A stretch of DNA of 64,000 nt from CBDBJK01 sp965206395 (GTDB lineage: Bacteria; Chloroflexota; Dehalococcoidia; Lucifugimonadales; CATOSD01). The DNA lies in contig CBDBJK010000036.1 of the NCBI GenBank assembly GCA_965206395.1, positions 248,001 through 312,000 of the forward strand, written 5' to 3'. A model generated the notes under the pieces. That model saw nothing but the letters and a program-made list of their open reading frames with translations. It made no database searches and had not been told where the DNA came from. Every line of letters starts with the position of its first letter. Position 1 is the stretch's first letter. Both the position numbers and the translations under genes were made by a program. Below, piece after piece: positions 1-8,483 of this stretch.

Positions 1-656
1 AATATAGACAACCCGGAAGCGGCTCCAATAGCCGAACGTACAGCACCGGTGGGTTTGATGACCTTGATTACAATGTTTTCGGCGGATTTGATGATCTGTT
101 TGGAGGTCTGGGAGGCTCATACGGACAGCGTCGTGGCGCGCGCACGGCGGCCCGGCGTCGCACAAACGTTTCGGTGACCGTGACGCTTGAGGAAGCCTAC
201 GTCGGCACGAAACGCAACGTAATGGTTCCCGACGGGATACAGCAGCGCCGCATCGAGGTGTCGATACCGCCCGGCGTAGACAACGGCTCGGTGGTACATG
301 TCACCCCCGACAAGGGCAACGAGGTATATATAACCGTTAGCGTCTCGCCACACGCCAGCTTCCAGAGGAAAGGCAATAATCTGGATATCGAAGTCGAAGT
401 GCCCTTCGAGGACGCTGTGCTAGGAGGCGAGGTAGACGTTCAGACCCTCAAGAGCAAGGTGCGCCTGAAGATACCGCCCGAAAGTCAGAACGGGCAGAAG
501 ATACGCCTTGCGGGTCAGGGAATGCCAAAGCTTGGCGCGACAGACACGAAAGGCGACCTGTACATCATCGTCCGTCCTGAGCTGCCCAAGGATCTGACAG
601 ATGAGGAGCGCGAACTGTTCCAGAAGCTCAAGGAGCTTCGCTCAAAGCAGGGGTAA
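1..656 (+). CDS. DnaJ-family co-chaperone, C-terminal part (5' end outside window)
   Basis: The reading frame is open from the first bases of the window, so the J-domain lies upstream. Visible first is a Gly/Phe-rich segment (GGFDDLFGGLGG), followed by the two beta-barrel substrate-binding domains of the DnaJ C-terminal fold (VSVTVTLEEAYVGTKR, then FEDAVLGGEVDVQT and IRLAGQGMPK). There is no CxxCxGxG zinc-finger cluster between the G/F region and the C-terminal domain, so it is closer to the CbpA/type II class than to canonical DnaJ. It would stimulate DnaK ATPase activity and deliver unfolded clients in the cytoplasm. The stop is 5 nt before the HspR-like gene, which suggests one heat-shock operon. 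Family assignment is sure; the exact subclass cannot be fixed without the N-terminus. Confidence 0.92.
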   Translation, partial: YRQPGSGSNSRTYSTGGFDDLDYNVFGGFDDLFGGLGGSYGQRRGARTAARRRTNVSVTVTLEEAYVGTKRNVMVPDGIQQRRIEVSIPPGVDNGSVVHVTPDKGNEVYITVSVSPHASFQRKGNNLDIEVEVPFEDAVLGGEVDVQTLKSKVRLKIPPESQNGQKIRLAGQGMPKLGATDTKGDLYIIVRPELPKDLTDEERELFQKLKELRSKQG

Positions 657-661
657 GTGAA

Positions 662-997
662 ATGGCTATGGAAGAGATGTTTAGCAGCGACGAGCCTGTC
701 TTTATAATCAGCGTGGCCGCGCGTATGCTCGGAGTGCGCACCCAGACACTCCGGTACTACGAGCGTCTGGGACTCGTCGAGCCGACGCGCAGCAGGGGAA
801 ACCAGCGCGTATACTCGCGCCGCGATGTCGAAAGAGTCCAGCACATCAGAGACCTTATGGACGACCTTGGCGTCAACCTGGCCGGGGTCGAGGTCATCCT
901 GAAGCTGCTCAACCGACTGCAAGACGCCGAGTCCGAAATCAGCCACCTCAAGGCCGAGAACGAAGGCCTGCGCAACCTGCTGAACGCAGCGAGGTAG
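662..997 (+). CDS. hspR: HspR-like MerR-family heat-shock repressor
   Basis: A 111-aa MerR-type regulator. An N-terminal winged helix-turn-helix (ISVAARMLGVRTQTLRYYER, then GLVEPTRSRGNQRVYSRRDV) is followed by a short coiled coil ending in LNAAR. It has no C-terminal metal-binding cysteines, as is usual for HspR. It starts 5 nt after a DnaJ-family gene, the classical dnaK-grpE-dnaJ-hspR arrangement in which HspR, helped by DnaK, represses its own operon through inverted-repeat (HAIR) sites. No HAIR site is visible here; it would lie upstream of the window. A strong terminator follows 40 bp downstream, so this is the last gene of the operon. Confidence 0.9.
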   Translation: MAMEEMFSSDEPVFIISVAARMLGVRTQTLRYYERLGLVEPTRSRGNQRVYSRRDVERVQHIRDLMDDLGVNLAGVEVILKLLNRLQDAESEISHLKAENEGLRNLLNAAR

Positions 998-1039
998 GCG
1001 TCGAGGCTGCGCTTCCCCGCTGCCGTCAAATCGCTTATC

Positions 1040-1071
1040 GCCGTTCCGCTATATGGGACGGCGAATTTTTT
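1040..1071 (+). terminator. Rho-independent terminator after hspR
   Basis: GCCGTTCC, a 7-nt loop and GGGACGGC form an 8-bp stem with one G-T pair, followed by GAA and a run of six T. It ends the chaperone/hspR transcript. Confidence 0.85.
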
Positions 1072-1380
1072 GCATAATCACCTACATCCTCTCAACTTCT
1101 CTCCGTCAATCAGGCTGAAAAAACTCAAGCTAATGTGAAAGATATTGTTGGCGAACCTATGCGGCCATGAGTGCGATGCGGGCGAAATGGGATTTAGGTG
1201 TTTTGGCCCGAGGATGCTCGTCAAACCAATCCCTCAATCGTCCGGTGTTGATCGCGGTGGCGCTGGCAATGTTTTTAATGTCAGCATAATGTCAGGATCA
1301 CGATAGCGTCTCGTCAGGTGCGACCTTCCATGCGGCGATTAGACTGGAAATAACAGGTCTATAATCTTTCGCCAAAGGAG
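1072..1380. other. Intergenic region, no supported gene
   Basis: About 310 bp without a convincing reading frame. On the minus strand around 1155-1290 a short stretch reads like protein (TGRLRDWFDEHPRAK), but it has no start, no recognisable family and a nearby stop. I treat it as possible gene debris only. A ribosome-binding site (AAAGGAG, about 1374-1380) for the next gene lies at the right edge. Confidence 0.4.
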
Positions 1381-1388
1381 AAATCGCT

Positions 1389-3766
1389 ATGAAGAAGGCA
1401 CTTTTACCCAGGTTGGCAGTCGGAATTCTAATATTGGCTTCGCTAATCGTGATTGCGGGGTTCGCGCCCCCTGACGGCGAGGAGGAGAAACCCCTTCCCA
1501 GTGATTTCGATGTTGAGCCCACGCTTACGTATGACGCGTTCTTCAAGCTGGCCGACGCCGCGAACTACGAGCTTTCGCCAAAAGGAACTCCCGTGTGGAT
1601 GACGCAGATATCCGATGGCTCTCCTCTGAACTGGCCGGAGATAGTCTGCATCAATAACGAAACAGAGATTCTTGAGGCATTGAAGAATTCAAATAATGGC
1701 ATGCCCCCACCAGCCTCCGAGATCGACCCTATATGTCTGGATATGGGCGAGCCGGTTTTCGATCTCTACCAGCTTACGGGCGACGTAATACTCCCACCTG
1801 TGGAAACAGGCAAAGCAGTTGCAATTGTGTTGGAGCCTGTGGGCATACCCGTCCCGTTTACCGCAAAAGTGGTCGGAGGCCACCGTCCCGGAAATCTCCT
1901 CTTTAACCATGACGGCAGTTTACTTGCCATCTACACACCGTTGCTGACCAGGCTTTCCAGCCCATCGTACACAGATACTTTCACAGTAGAAATCAAAAGC
2001 AATGGTGCGACACATTATTTCGACATAACCGTCCCCGTCAAGCTTGCGATAGACGGGGCCTATTCTCACACCTTCAGGATTGGACAGAGCGTTAACACGC
2101 AATTCGGTTACAGCGGCGGCCCCCTCACCTGCAATTCTGTCCCCACCCTCCCATCAGGTGGTCCGGCGGTTCCCTGTGGCCCCTTGAATTGGAGCTACGC
2201 CCAGACTGAGGGTGGGCCTCTACCCGCCGGTCTGACCCTGAACAGCAGAAATGGCGACCTGAACGGAACAACCAGCTACCTGGCCTACTCATCCAGAGGC
2301 AAGTTGCATCTTGGACAGTCGGGCGAGACCGCTCAGCGCTCCGTCGAGTTCCTCGTGCCTGTTTACCTTGCTCAGGGGGACATTACGGCTCTGGCACATG
2401 TGCAGGGGATAGAGAGGGGTGAGACGTACAACTTCCCTTTGCCTCAACCTATGGGAGGCGACGGTGCAAACTACACATGGGCGTTCGAATATTCCTTTCC
2501 GGACCGACTACCCTCCGGCCTGAGTATTGACCAGACTGGCTCGGTGCACGGCACTGTCGCGGACGGTGCGACTATCGGTCAGTATAACGTCCATTTGACA
2601 GTTTCTTCTCCCCTCGGCGATCCGGCGTCTTTGACGATGAACTTCAGGCTTACTGTGCCTTTCAATGTCTGGACTCAAAACGCCAACCTGCGCCCTCCCA
2701 GAATTATTCCTCCCAACGAAGAGATGCAGCGGATACTTATCGCTGCACCGCCTGAGGCTTGGTACCTCTGGGAAATCCAGGAGGCCTACAACCTCTTAGT
2801 TGACAACACTGAGACAGACAACCAACAGAGGACACGCATGATCCTGCGCGAGGCCCGTAATCACGACATAGTCGTGCTGCAAGAGGTCTTTTCAAAGGAC
2901 AATCAACGCCAGATAGTCGATGACGCCCGGGCCGATTACTTCACCATGTTCGGCCCCCCCCCCCCGCTGACCCAGTCCCTATATTCTCGGACTATGTGGA
3001 GCTACCACTTAACTCCGGACTGGCAGTGATGATCCGAAAAGACCTTGCCCCAAGTCAGTCGTTCCAGCACTGGTCGGTCCCTTTCAATGAAACCGGAGGA
3101 ATCTCAGAAGCGGACGGTTGGGCCAGCAAAGGGCTCACTCTTGACAAGGTCCAATTCGGCCCCAACGCAAACGACTACATCTACGTGGTGAACACCCATG
3201 CAAAGGCAGGAGAACACGACGAGAATCCACCTGGGTATGGACTAACGAATCGCGAGATTCGGGAGGCGCAGTTCCTCGAGCTGATCGATTTCGTGGGCCG
3301 TGAGACGGACCGTGACCACCCTGTTCTCATCATGGGAGACTTCAATTCTGTAGAGGCAACTCTTGCGGTGTCCCCAGCCACTGGGATGGTCCACACGTCA
3401 GAATACTACTCGATGCTTGGGATTCTAGGTCTCAATTCTCAGGACGACCTATTCCGGGCCAACCACACACTTTCAGACGACCCCGGGTTCACCTGGAATA
3501 CCGACCGTAGCGCCTACCTCTTTAACCGGGAAGGCCCGGGGCCAAAGAAGCGCCTGGACTACATTCTGGTGTGGCAGGGCAATCAGTTCAGAATTGAGGT
3601 TGACACGATCGGCCTGACAGACTTCCTGCTCAACGACCCCGTTACCGACCGCAGCATGTGCACCGAACAAGGATGGCCGGGACTTCCTGGTGCTCCTGCA
3701 ACAATGCAATGCTACCTGTCCGACCACTTCGGCATTGAGGCTGACCTGAGGTTGGTAACTCCCTAG
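1389..3766 (+). CDS. Secreted Ig-like / endonuclease-exonuclease-phosphatase protein, frameshifted at a C12 tract
   Basis: The first part (1389-2965) has an N-terminal signal peptide (MKKALLPRLAVGILILASLI) and putative Ig-like repeats of the He_PIG type (LPAGLTLNSRNGDLNGTTSY; LPSGLSIDQTGSVHGT). It then enters an endonuclease/exonuclease/phosphatase (EEP) domain at VVLQEVF. The frame is lost in a run of twelve C at 2954-2965. Adding one C restores the reading PIFSDYVELPLNSGLAVMI, and the domain continues to 3766 with NTHAKAGE, GDFNSVE, RLDYILV and a final SDHFG motif. All catalytic blocks are therefore present across the two frames. EEP proteins cleave phosphodiester bonds in nucleic acids or phospholipids; an exported one suggests an extracellular nuclease or sphingomyelinase-like role, substrate unknown. 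A phase-variable tract, a pseudogene or a homopolymer sequencing error are all possible. Good AAGGAG ribosome-binding site. Confidence 0.85.
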
Positions 3767-3821
3767 CACGTTCGGTAAAGGAGCATGAGTCGTCTATGAC
3801 TCTTGGCTGAAAAACGAAACA

Positions 3822-3853
3822 GGGGCGGCATCGCGGATTCAGCGTGCCGCCCC
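3822..3853. terminator. Hairpin downstream of the EEP gene
   Basis: GGGGCGGCA and TGCCGCCCC form a perfect 9-bp stem with a 14-nt loop, 56 bp after the EEP stop. There is no T-run on the plus strand. On the minus strand the stem is followed by a T-rich stretch, so it may act in either direction. Confidence 0.55.
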
Positions 3854-4095
3854 TTGAATGCCTCTTACCGCCAGTAGTGGGCGAATTTCTGCCCAACTGT
3901 GGCGCGGCTCTGGAATGGGAGGATCGCCAACTGGAATATGATTTTGTGGACTCTCGAATTGAGGCGGAGTGCGTTGCTACTCAGGGCAGAGAGAAACGCC
4001 TCATGGTAACGATCAGAGCGCCTCTAGCAGATGACGAATCGCCTCTTAAGACACTTTGGGTAATCCCTGCTTCACGATCAGAGCCTAAATCTTAA
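3844..4095 (+). CDS. Possible small hypothetical protein (83 aa) or gene remnant
   Basis: An open frame that could start at a GTG inside the hairpin stem, which is an unlikely start. Its C-terminal half (YDFVDSRIEAECVATQGR, then LKTLWVIP) reads like a small alpha/beta domain with alternating hydrophobic strands. I do not recognise the family. There is no ribosome-binding site or partner gene. It may be the 3' remnant of a longer gene. The rest of the 3767-4364 interval holds only the hairpin and the repeats described next. Confidence 0.25.
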   Translation: MPPLECLLPPVVGEFLPNCGAALEWEDRQLEYDFVDSRIEAECVATQGREKRLMVTIRAPLADDESPLKTLWVIPASRSEPKS

Positions 4096-4261
4096 GATTC
4101 GCACGCCATCTGCGCCCCATAATGCCCGTTTGCAGGTCACTCTGCGCTGTCGAACTTGAGAATATTTCCAGAAGTGCAAGTTTCGTTAAGCGAATCCCCA
4201 TTAGAAAAAATGGATAAAGAACGCTATAGATTCTGGTGATTCCTGTATATCAACCCACATC

Positions 4262-4323
4262 ATACGAGACAAGATACGAGACAAGGGTAATGCTCCCTTA
4301 ACTCGTCTCTGCTGTTGTATACT
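4262..4323 (+). promoter_or_regulatory. Tandem 12-mer, long hairpin and -10-like box upstream of the amidohydrolase
   Basis: ATACGAGACAAG occurs twice head-to-tail (4262-4273, 4274-4285). The second copy runs into a hairpin GAGAC-AAGGG ... CCCTT-aactc-GTCTC (4278-4309). A TATACT hexamer (4318-4323) lies 42 nt upstream of the start codon and could be a -10 element; no good -35 hexamer is seen. The combination suggests a regulated leader or operator, but no known riboswitch or factor is recognised. Confidence 0.4.
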
Positions 4324-4364
4324 ATGCTCGCCATTAGGTATGCACGGTAGACAAGGAGGCGAGG

Positions 4365-5675
4365 ATGCCAGAATCAAGTGGGGCCTTCAAGCTCATCAAG
4401 GGTAGCCGACTGATAGACTGTAAGGGCGGCCCGCCTATCGAGAACGGCGCAGTGCTCGTTCAGGGGTCGAAGATCATCGCCGTCGGACGGGCGGCTGACG
4501 TGTCCGCTCCCGAAGGGGCGCAGGTCGAGACGTTCGATTACCCGGGCAAGACGGTCATGCCTGGAATGGTGGACTGCCATACGCACCACAACGGCTTCGG
4601 CGACGGTCGCGTGGGCGAGGACGTTGCCGCGCTGCCCGACGAGGTGCTGATGCTGCAATCCGCTCGCAACGCGAGGGCCAGCCTTTTCACCGGCGTGACC
4701 TCGATTCGGGAGAACGGCCCCAAGAATATGACAATGTTTCGGCTGCGAGACGCCGTCAATCAGGGCATCGTCATCGCGCCGCGCATGGTTCTTTGCGGGC
4801 GGCCTGTCGCCATCATCGGCGGGCACATGGGCTACTTCGGCTCAGAGGTCACTGGCCCGGTGCAAGCTCGCGGCATGACGAGGCAGCTTATCAAAGAAGG
4901 GGCCGATTACATCAAGATAACGGCCACTGGAGGCAGTACTCGAACGTCTTTCCCTCTGCGGCCCTCCTTTACAATCGAGGAGCTTAAAGCCATTACCGAT
5001 GAGGCGCACAATTTCGGCAAGCTGACTGCAACCCACTGCCTGTCAACTCAGGGCGTCATCAACTCTCTCGACGCAGAAGTAGATATGATCGTACACTGCG
5101 CCTTCGTGGACGCCGACGGAACTGAAAACTATCGTCAGGATGTTGCCGAACGCATCGGCGAACAGGGAGCCTACGTGAATCCTACGCTGCACGTCGGCAG
5201 GGCCAGAAGCTGGGTGCTTCAGCACAAGAAGGAGCGCGAAGGACTGACCTCCGAGGAACAGGCAAGTCTCGACAGTGCGCTCAGTGCGTACGATGCCAAG
5301 CTGAACGATTGTCGACGTATGCAGGAGATGGGACTGAAGGTCATTACAGGCTCCGATTCTTCCTGGGCCGACTATCAGCTTGGCAACACGGTGTTCGAGA
5401 TAGAGTGCCTCGTTCAAGCGGGATACTCGGCCATGCAGGGCCTGCTGTCAGTTACTAGCGAGGCGGCGAGGGCGTTGAACATGGATGAAATCGTTGGAAC
5501 GCTTGAACCAGGCAAAGAGGCCGATGTCATAGTCGTGAACGGCAACCCAGCCGAAGACATAGGCGCGCCGTGGAACGTAGACGAGGTTTTCCTGGCAGGA
5601 CAGCGCATCGACCGTGGCTCGCCTGAGTCAATCGACGCCTTCCGCCAGCAGCGGCCCAGCGACTCCTCAATCTAG
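4365..5675 (+). CDS. Metal-dependent amidohydrolase (imidazolonepropionase-like family)
   Basis: A 436-aa cytoplasmic TIM-barrel hydrolase. Visible metal ligands are the HxH motif after the first strand (MVDCHTHHNG, His72/His74), a candidate carbamylated lysine in EGADYIKITATGG, two further histidines (ATHCLS and MIVHCAF) and the last-strand aspartate in TGSDSSW. The N- and C-terminal beta-sandwich is typical of the superfamily (VLVQGSKIIAVG at the N-terminus; LEPGKEADVIVVNGNP at the C-terminus). These enzymes hydrolyse amide bonds in cyclic or dipeptide substrates; the substrate cannot be told from sequence. The start is fixed by an AAGGAGG box 6 nt before ATG. It stands alone: both neighbours are separated by non-coding DNA, and an IS follows. 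Confidence 0.9.
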   Translation: MPESSGAFKLIKGSRLIDCKGGPPIENGAVLVQGSKIIAVGRAADVSAPEGAQVETFDYPGKTVMPGMVDCHTHHNGFGDGRVGEDVAALPDEVLMLQSARNARASLFTGVTSIRENGPKNMTMFRLRDAVNQGIVIAPRMVLCGRPVAIIGGHMGYFGSEVTGPVQARGMTRQLIKEGADYIKITATGGSTRTSFPLRPSFTIEELKAITDEAHNFGKLTATHCLSTQGVINSLDAEVDMIVHCAFVDADGTENYRQDVAERIGEQGAYVNPTLHVGRARSWVLQHKKEREGLTSEEQASLDSALSAYDAKLNDCRRMQEMGLKVITGSDSSWADYQLGNTVFEIECLVQAGYSAMQGLLSVTSEAARALNMDEIVGTLEPGKEADVIVVNGNPAEDIGAPWNVDEVFLAGQRIDRGSPESIDAFRQQRPSDSSI

Positions 5676-5836
5676 CAATTAGCTGAAAATCGCTGAGATC
5701 GAAGTCCCGATGCACCGGGATGGCCTGATTCCTATCCACTCCTATCCAAGGTGTCGGAGAGTTCGCAGACAAGTTGCTTTGACTCTCTTCCTGTATCTGC
5801 GCGCTCTGCGACGTCAGTATTTTTACTTTTCCAAAA

Positions 5837-5854
5837 TTATGCAATGTAGCATAA
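5837..5854. promoter_or_regulatory. Inverted repeat (possible operator) left of the first IS5 copy
   Basis: TTATGC, six bases, GCATAA: a perfect 6-bp inverted repeat just outside the IS5 insertion. If the IS is removed it would sit about 100 bp upstream of the ComX-like peptide gene, so it may have been part of that promoter. No factor is assigned. Confidence 0.3.
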
Positions 5855-5864
5855 AAACACCTAG

Positions 5865-7061
5865 GGATGCTCTGAATAAGTCCCGATGGCTTGTGGGATA
5901 GTAAAATAGGGCCAAGGGCTGAAGACGGGGGAGGAGAGGCAATGAACCAGCCGACGTTTGCGGACTTGGACTACGAGAGCAAGAAGCGAAAGACTCGCCG
6001 GGAGAAGTTCCTTGAGCGCATGGATGGACTGATCCCTTGGGAAGAGTTGGAAGAGCGCATTCGACCGTTCTATCCCAAGGCCGGTCGTGGTCGGCGGCCC
6101 TACGAGTTATCGGTGATGCTACGGATACACTGCGTGCAGTTGTTTTACAACCTGAGCGACCCTGGGATGGAGGACATGCTCTATGAGGTCGAATCGGTGA
6201 GGCGGTTCGTAGGGCTGAGACTGCCTGGGCCGCTGCCGGACGAGACGACGATTCTGAACTTCCGCCACCTGCTGGAAGAGCATGAGTTGGGCGCGGGTCT
6301 GTTCGAGGAGATCAACCGCTATCTGGAGTCCAAGGGTCTCCGTCTTCAGGAGGGGACGATAGTGGACGCGAGCATCATAGCGGCGCCCTCATCGACGAAG
6401 AATCGGGCTAAAGAGCGCGACCCCGAGATGCACCAGACGAAGAAGGGTAACGAGTGGCACTTCGGGATGAAGGTGCACATCGGTGTGGACTCGCAGACGG
6501 GAGTGGTGCACAGCATGACCACGACATCTGCGAACGTGCATGACCTGACTGAGTTGCCCCGGTTGCTGCACGGTGGGGAGTCTCAGGTGTGGGGAGATGC
6601 TGGGTATCAGGGAGTTGACAAGAGGCCGGGGAACCGGGGCTTGGACGTGGAGTGGCAGGTGGCGATGAGGCCCGGCCAGCGTCGGAAGCTGGAGCCTGGG
6701 AGCCCTGAGGCGGTGTCGGAGAAGCGCAAAGCGTCGGTCAGAGCTAAGGTGGAGCATCCGTTCCTGTACATCAAGCGGCACTTCGGCTACGCCAAGGTCC
6801 GCTACAGGGGGCTGTCCAAGAACACGCAGCGGCTGATGACGCTGCTGGGGTTTGCCAACTTGATGAGGGCCGAACAGTACCTGGCGGCGTGAGACCTTGT
6901 ATAAGTGCGCCCAAAATCAGGGCTAAGGGCGGCGAAAGGCCCTGTCAGGGCCGGTTGTAGGCCGACAATAACCCTCACCACGGTGCCATGAGGCAATTTA
7001 ACGCCCCCAAAACCACTCCGGTCAACTCGGCCCAGCCTGAAGCCGATTGTTCAGAGCATCC
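5865..7061 (+). mobile_element. IS5-group insertion sequence, copy A (1197 bp, intact)
   Basis: Terminal inverted repeats GGATGCTCTGA (5865-5875) and TCAGAGCATCC (7051-7061) are perfect over 11 bp. Both ends are flanked by CTAG (5861-5864, 7062-7065), the 4-bp target duplication known for the IS5 group. It contains one full transposase gene. It sits between the amidohydrolase and the ComX-like peptide gene, 80 bp upstream of the latter, and may have cut its promoter region. Confidence 0.95.
5942..6892 (+). CDS. IS5-group transposase (copy A)
   Basis: 316 aa, closely resembling Escherichia coli IS5 InsH in block order: TFADLDYESKKRKTRREKFL, FYPKAGRGRRPYEL, LYNLSDPGMED-like region, then the DDE domain with TIVDASIIAAPSSTKN (first Asp), WGDAGYQGV (second Asp) and RAKVEHPFLYIKRHFG (Glu). 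It would cut and paste the surrounding 1.2-kb element. The ATG at 5942 follows GGGGGAGGAGAGG; an in-frame GTG at 5891 lies too far upstream. All catalytic residues are present, so the copy looks competent. Confidence 0.95.
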   Translation: MNQPTFADLDYESKKRKTRREKFLERMDGLIPWEELEERIRPFYPKAGRGRRPYELSVMLRIHCVQLFYNLSDPGMEDMLYEVESVRRFVGLRLPGPLPDETTILNFRHLLEEHELGAGLFEEINRYLESKGLRLQEGTIVDASIIAAPSSTKNRAKERDPEMHQTKKGNEWHFGMKVHIGVDSQTGVVHSMTTTSANVHDLTELPRLLHGGESQVWGDAGYQGVDKRPGNRGLDVEWQVAMRPGQRRKLEPGSPEAVSEKRKASVRAKVEHPFLYIKRHFGYAKVRYRGLSKNTQRLMTLLGFANLMRAEQYLAA

Positions 7062-7103
7062 CTAGAACTATGCTCCCAAATGAAACCGATAATAGGGTTG
7101 CTC

Positions 7104-7115
7104 CACCTTGAGGTG
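7104..7115. promoter_or_regulatory. Small palindrome upstream of the ComX-like gene
   Basis: CACCT-TG-AGGTG lies 27 bp upstream of the peptide start codon, between the IS5 end and the ribosome-binding site AGAGG. It could be an operator or a leader hairpin. Evidence is limited to the symmetry and position. Confidence 0.3.
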
Positions 7116-7141
7116 ATTCTTTACTTCCAGAGAGGCAACCA

Positions 7142-7348
7142 ATGAACATTCGTGAACTCGAACGCGCGGTAAGAGCAGCAGTGCAGCAGAACCCTGCACA
7201 GCCAGTTCTAGCATCTCTTGCCAGTGGTGGCTACCTTTCTTACGGTCAATCAGAGGAGTTTGACGACGCCATCAAGACGATGATCGGGCGAGGGTCGCGC
7301 GCCAGCGGAAAGAGCATCCTGAAAGATATCGGCGCGAAGTGGATGTAA
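7142..7348 (+). CDS. Candidate ComX-like prenylated signal-peptide precursor (68 aa)
   Basis: A small soluble peptide with no signal sequence. It begins MNIRELERAVRAAVQQNPAQ, has a middle block LASGGYLSYGQSEEFDDAI, and ends in Gly-Ala-Lys-Trp-Met, with the only tryptophan next to last. This layout matches the ComX pheromone precursor of Bacillus: helix, 'NP/YP' turn, 'L-x-G-F/Y' block, acidic helix, and a lone Trp within four residues of the C-terminus that is prenylated by ComQ. The next gene, 77 bp downstream on the same strand, is a ComQ-like isoprenyl-synthase homologue, which strongly supports the pairing. The ATG is preceded by AGAGGCAACC. Inference: the peptide is prenylated at Trp67, trimmed and secreted. 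No ComP or ComA homologue is in view. Identity level to known ComX is low, so this is a structural and contextual call. Confidence 0.6.
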   Translation: MNIRELERAVRAAVQQNPAQPVLASLASGGYLSYGQSEEFDDAIKTMIGRGSRASGKSILKDIGAKWM

Positions 7349-7378
7349 GGTAATTTCTCAAAAACATTCACCTTACAT
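7343..7378 (+). promoter_or_regulatory. Intercistronic hairpin over the ComX-like stop codon
   Basis: ATGTAAGGT (7343-7351) and ACCTTACAT (7370-7378) form a perfect 9-bp stem with an 18-nt loop. The left arm contains the last Met codon and the TAA stop of the peptide gene. It could attenuate transcription or protect the peptide mRNA, setting the ratio of precursor to enzyme. No T-run follows, so it is not a simple terminator. Confidence 0.45.
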
Positions 7379-7425
7379 AAGTATCAAGCAACATCCCATC
7401 TTTTAGATTAGGTATATCCAAAACG

Positions 7426-8400
7426 TTGCTAGCCGAGCTTAAAAGTGAAATTCAGAATACGATAATACGATTCTGCAAGGAGCCTGCGCATAGAGACACG
7501 GCAGTGCAAGCGGTGACTCGTAAGGGTTTCGCCTTGCATCCACAGGCTTCGTGTCGGGCCGGTGTTTTTACCTTTGAGGTATGCCGGTCTATTTCAGGCT
7601 CTGCAACCGAGACCGCCTTGCGCGCCGCGACAGCCGTAGAACTGGTCATAGAGGCCAGTTTCATGTTTGACAACGTGGCAGACCAGGAGGCTGACAGGGA
7701 GCATGGGCTGTCGGCATCAGAAGAGTTAGCCCTCGCGATCACCATCCTTGGCTGCGGAATCGCTGTTGCCTACGAGACCGTACACCATGCGGGAAACGGA
7801 ATATCTGGCCTGAACCCTTTCATGAAGCTTCAGTCAAGCGGCATAGCTGCCTGCGGAGGCCAGTTTCTCGGCGCGCGCCTCCAAAAGAGCCAGAACGCTA
7901 CCACAGACGATTCGCTGAGAATGACATCGTTGAAGGCTGGAAGCCTGGGCAGACTCGCTGCCGAGTTTGGCGCTAGTATCGCCACCGATGACTTTCAGAT
8001 GGTCAATCTGTTTGGGGAATTCGGTTTCAATCTGTTTACATACCTTCAATTGGTGGACGATTTGAGGGACGCGCCCCCGGAAACTGGGCCAAATGCCGAT
8101 TATACGCTAGGCAAGAAAACCCTTCCTCTGGTATTTTTCTACAACTCGATTATTGAGGCGCATGCAGGGGATAATGATGCTATAATGCGTCGAGAATTGG
8201 ATACCTCCGTCTGCGATGTCCGTCGGAAATTCGATGCTTCCGGTGCGTGGAGTTTCGGCGCTATCGTGGCAGAGACCTATCTGAATCGCTCGAAAGCCAA
8301 CCTCTCTGATATTAAACGTCAGCTAGAAACGGTGGACAGCCTTGAGCGTCTGGTCAATTCCATCGAGATCACTCCGCAATGGGTCACTGAAATTCCATGA
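7426..8400 (+). CDS. ComQ-like isoprenyl transferase (polyprenyl-synthase fold)
   Basis: 324 aa. The trans-isoprenyl diphosphate synthase fold is shown by a first Asp-rich motif FDNVADQEAD (residues 81-90, a DNxxD variant of DDxxD), a lysine in SLKAGSL (Lys170), the second Asp-rich motif LVDDLRDA (Asp211-Asp215) and GKKTLPLVFFYN. ComQ proteins share this fold but transfer a farnesyl or geranyl group to the ComX tryptophan instead of elongating a chain. The KKTLPL block directly after the second motif also occurs in ComQ. The gene follows the peptide gene on the same strand. The only in-frame candidate start is TTG at 7426 (preceding stop at 7378), with a weak Shine-Dalgarno; translation may depend on the upstream gene. 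Alternative: an ordinary short-chain prenyl synthase, but the first motif is atypical and the peptide neighbour argues for ComQ. Confidence 0.7.
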   Translation: MLAELKSEIQNTIIRFCKEPAHRDTAVQAVTRKGFALHPQASCRAGVFTFEVCRSISGSATETALRAATAVELVIEASFMFDNVADQEADREHGLSASEELALAITILGCGIAVAYETVHHAGNGISGLNPFMKLQSSGIAACGGQFLGARLQKSQNATTDDSLRMTSLKAGSLGRLAAEFGASIATDDFQMVNLFGEFGFNLFTYLQLVDDLRDAPPETGPNADYTLGKKTLPLVFFYNSIIEAHAGDNDAIMRRELDTSVCDVRRKFDASGAWSFGAIVAETYLNRSKANLSDIKRQLETVDSLERLVNSIEITPQWVTEIP

Positions 8401-8483
8401 TGCGTTTTTGCGCTCTGGAATCCACCTTTCACACGCCCTCCCAGCCTCTATATTAGTCGGATTCGCGGCTCTTGCCGTTCTAG

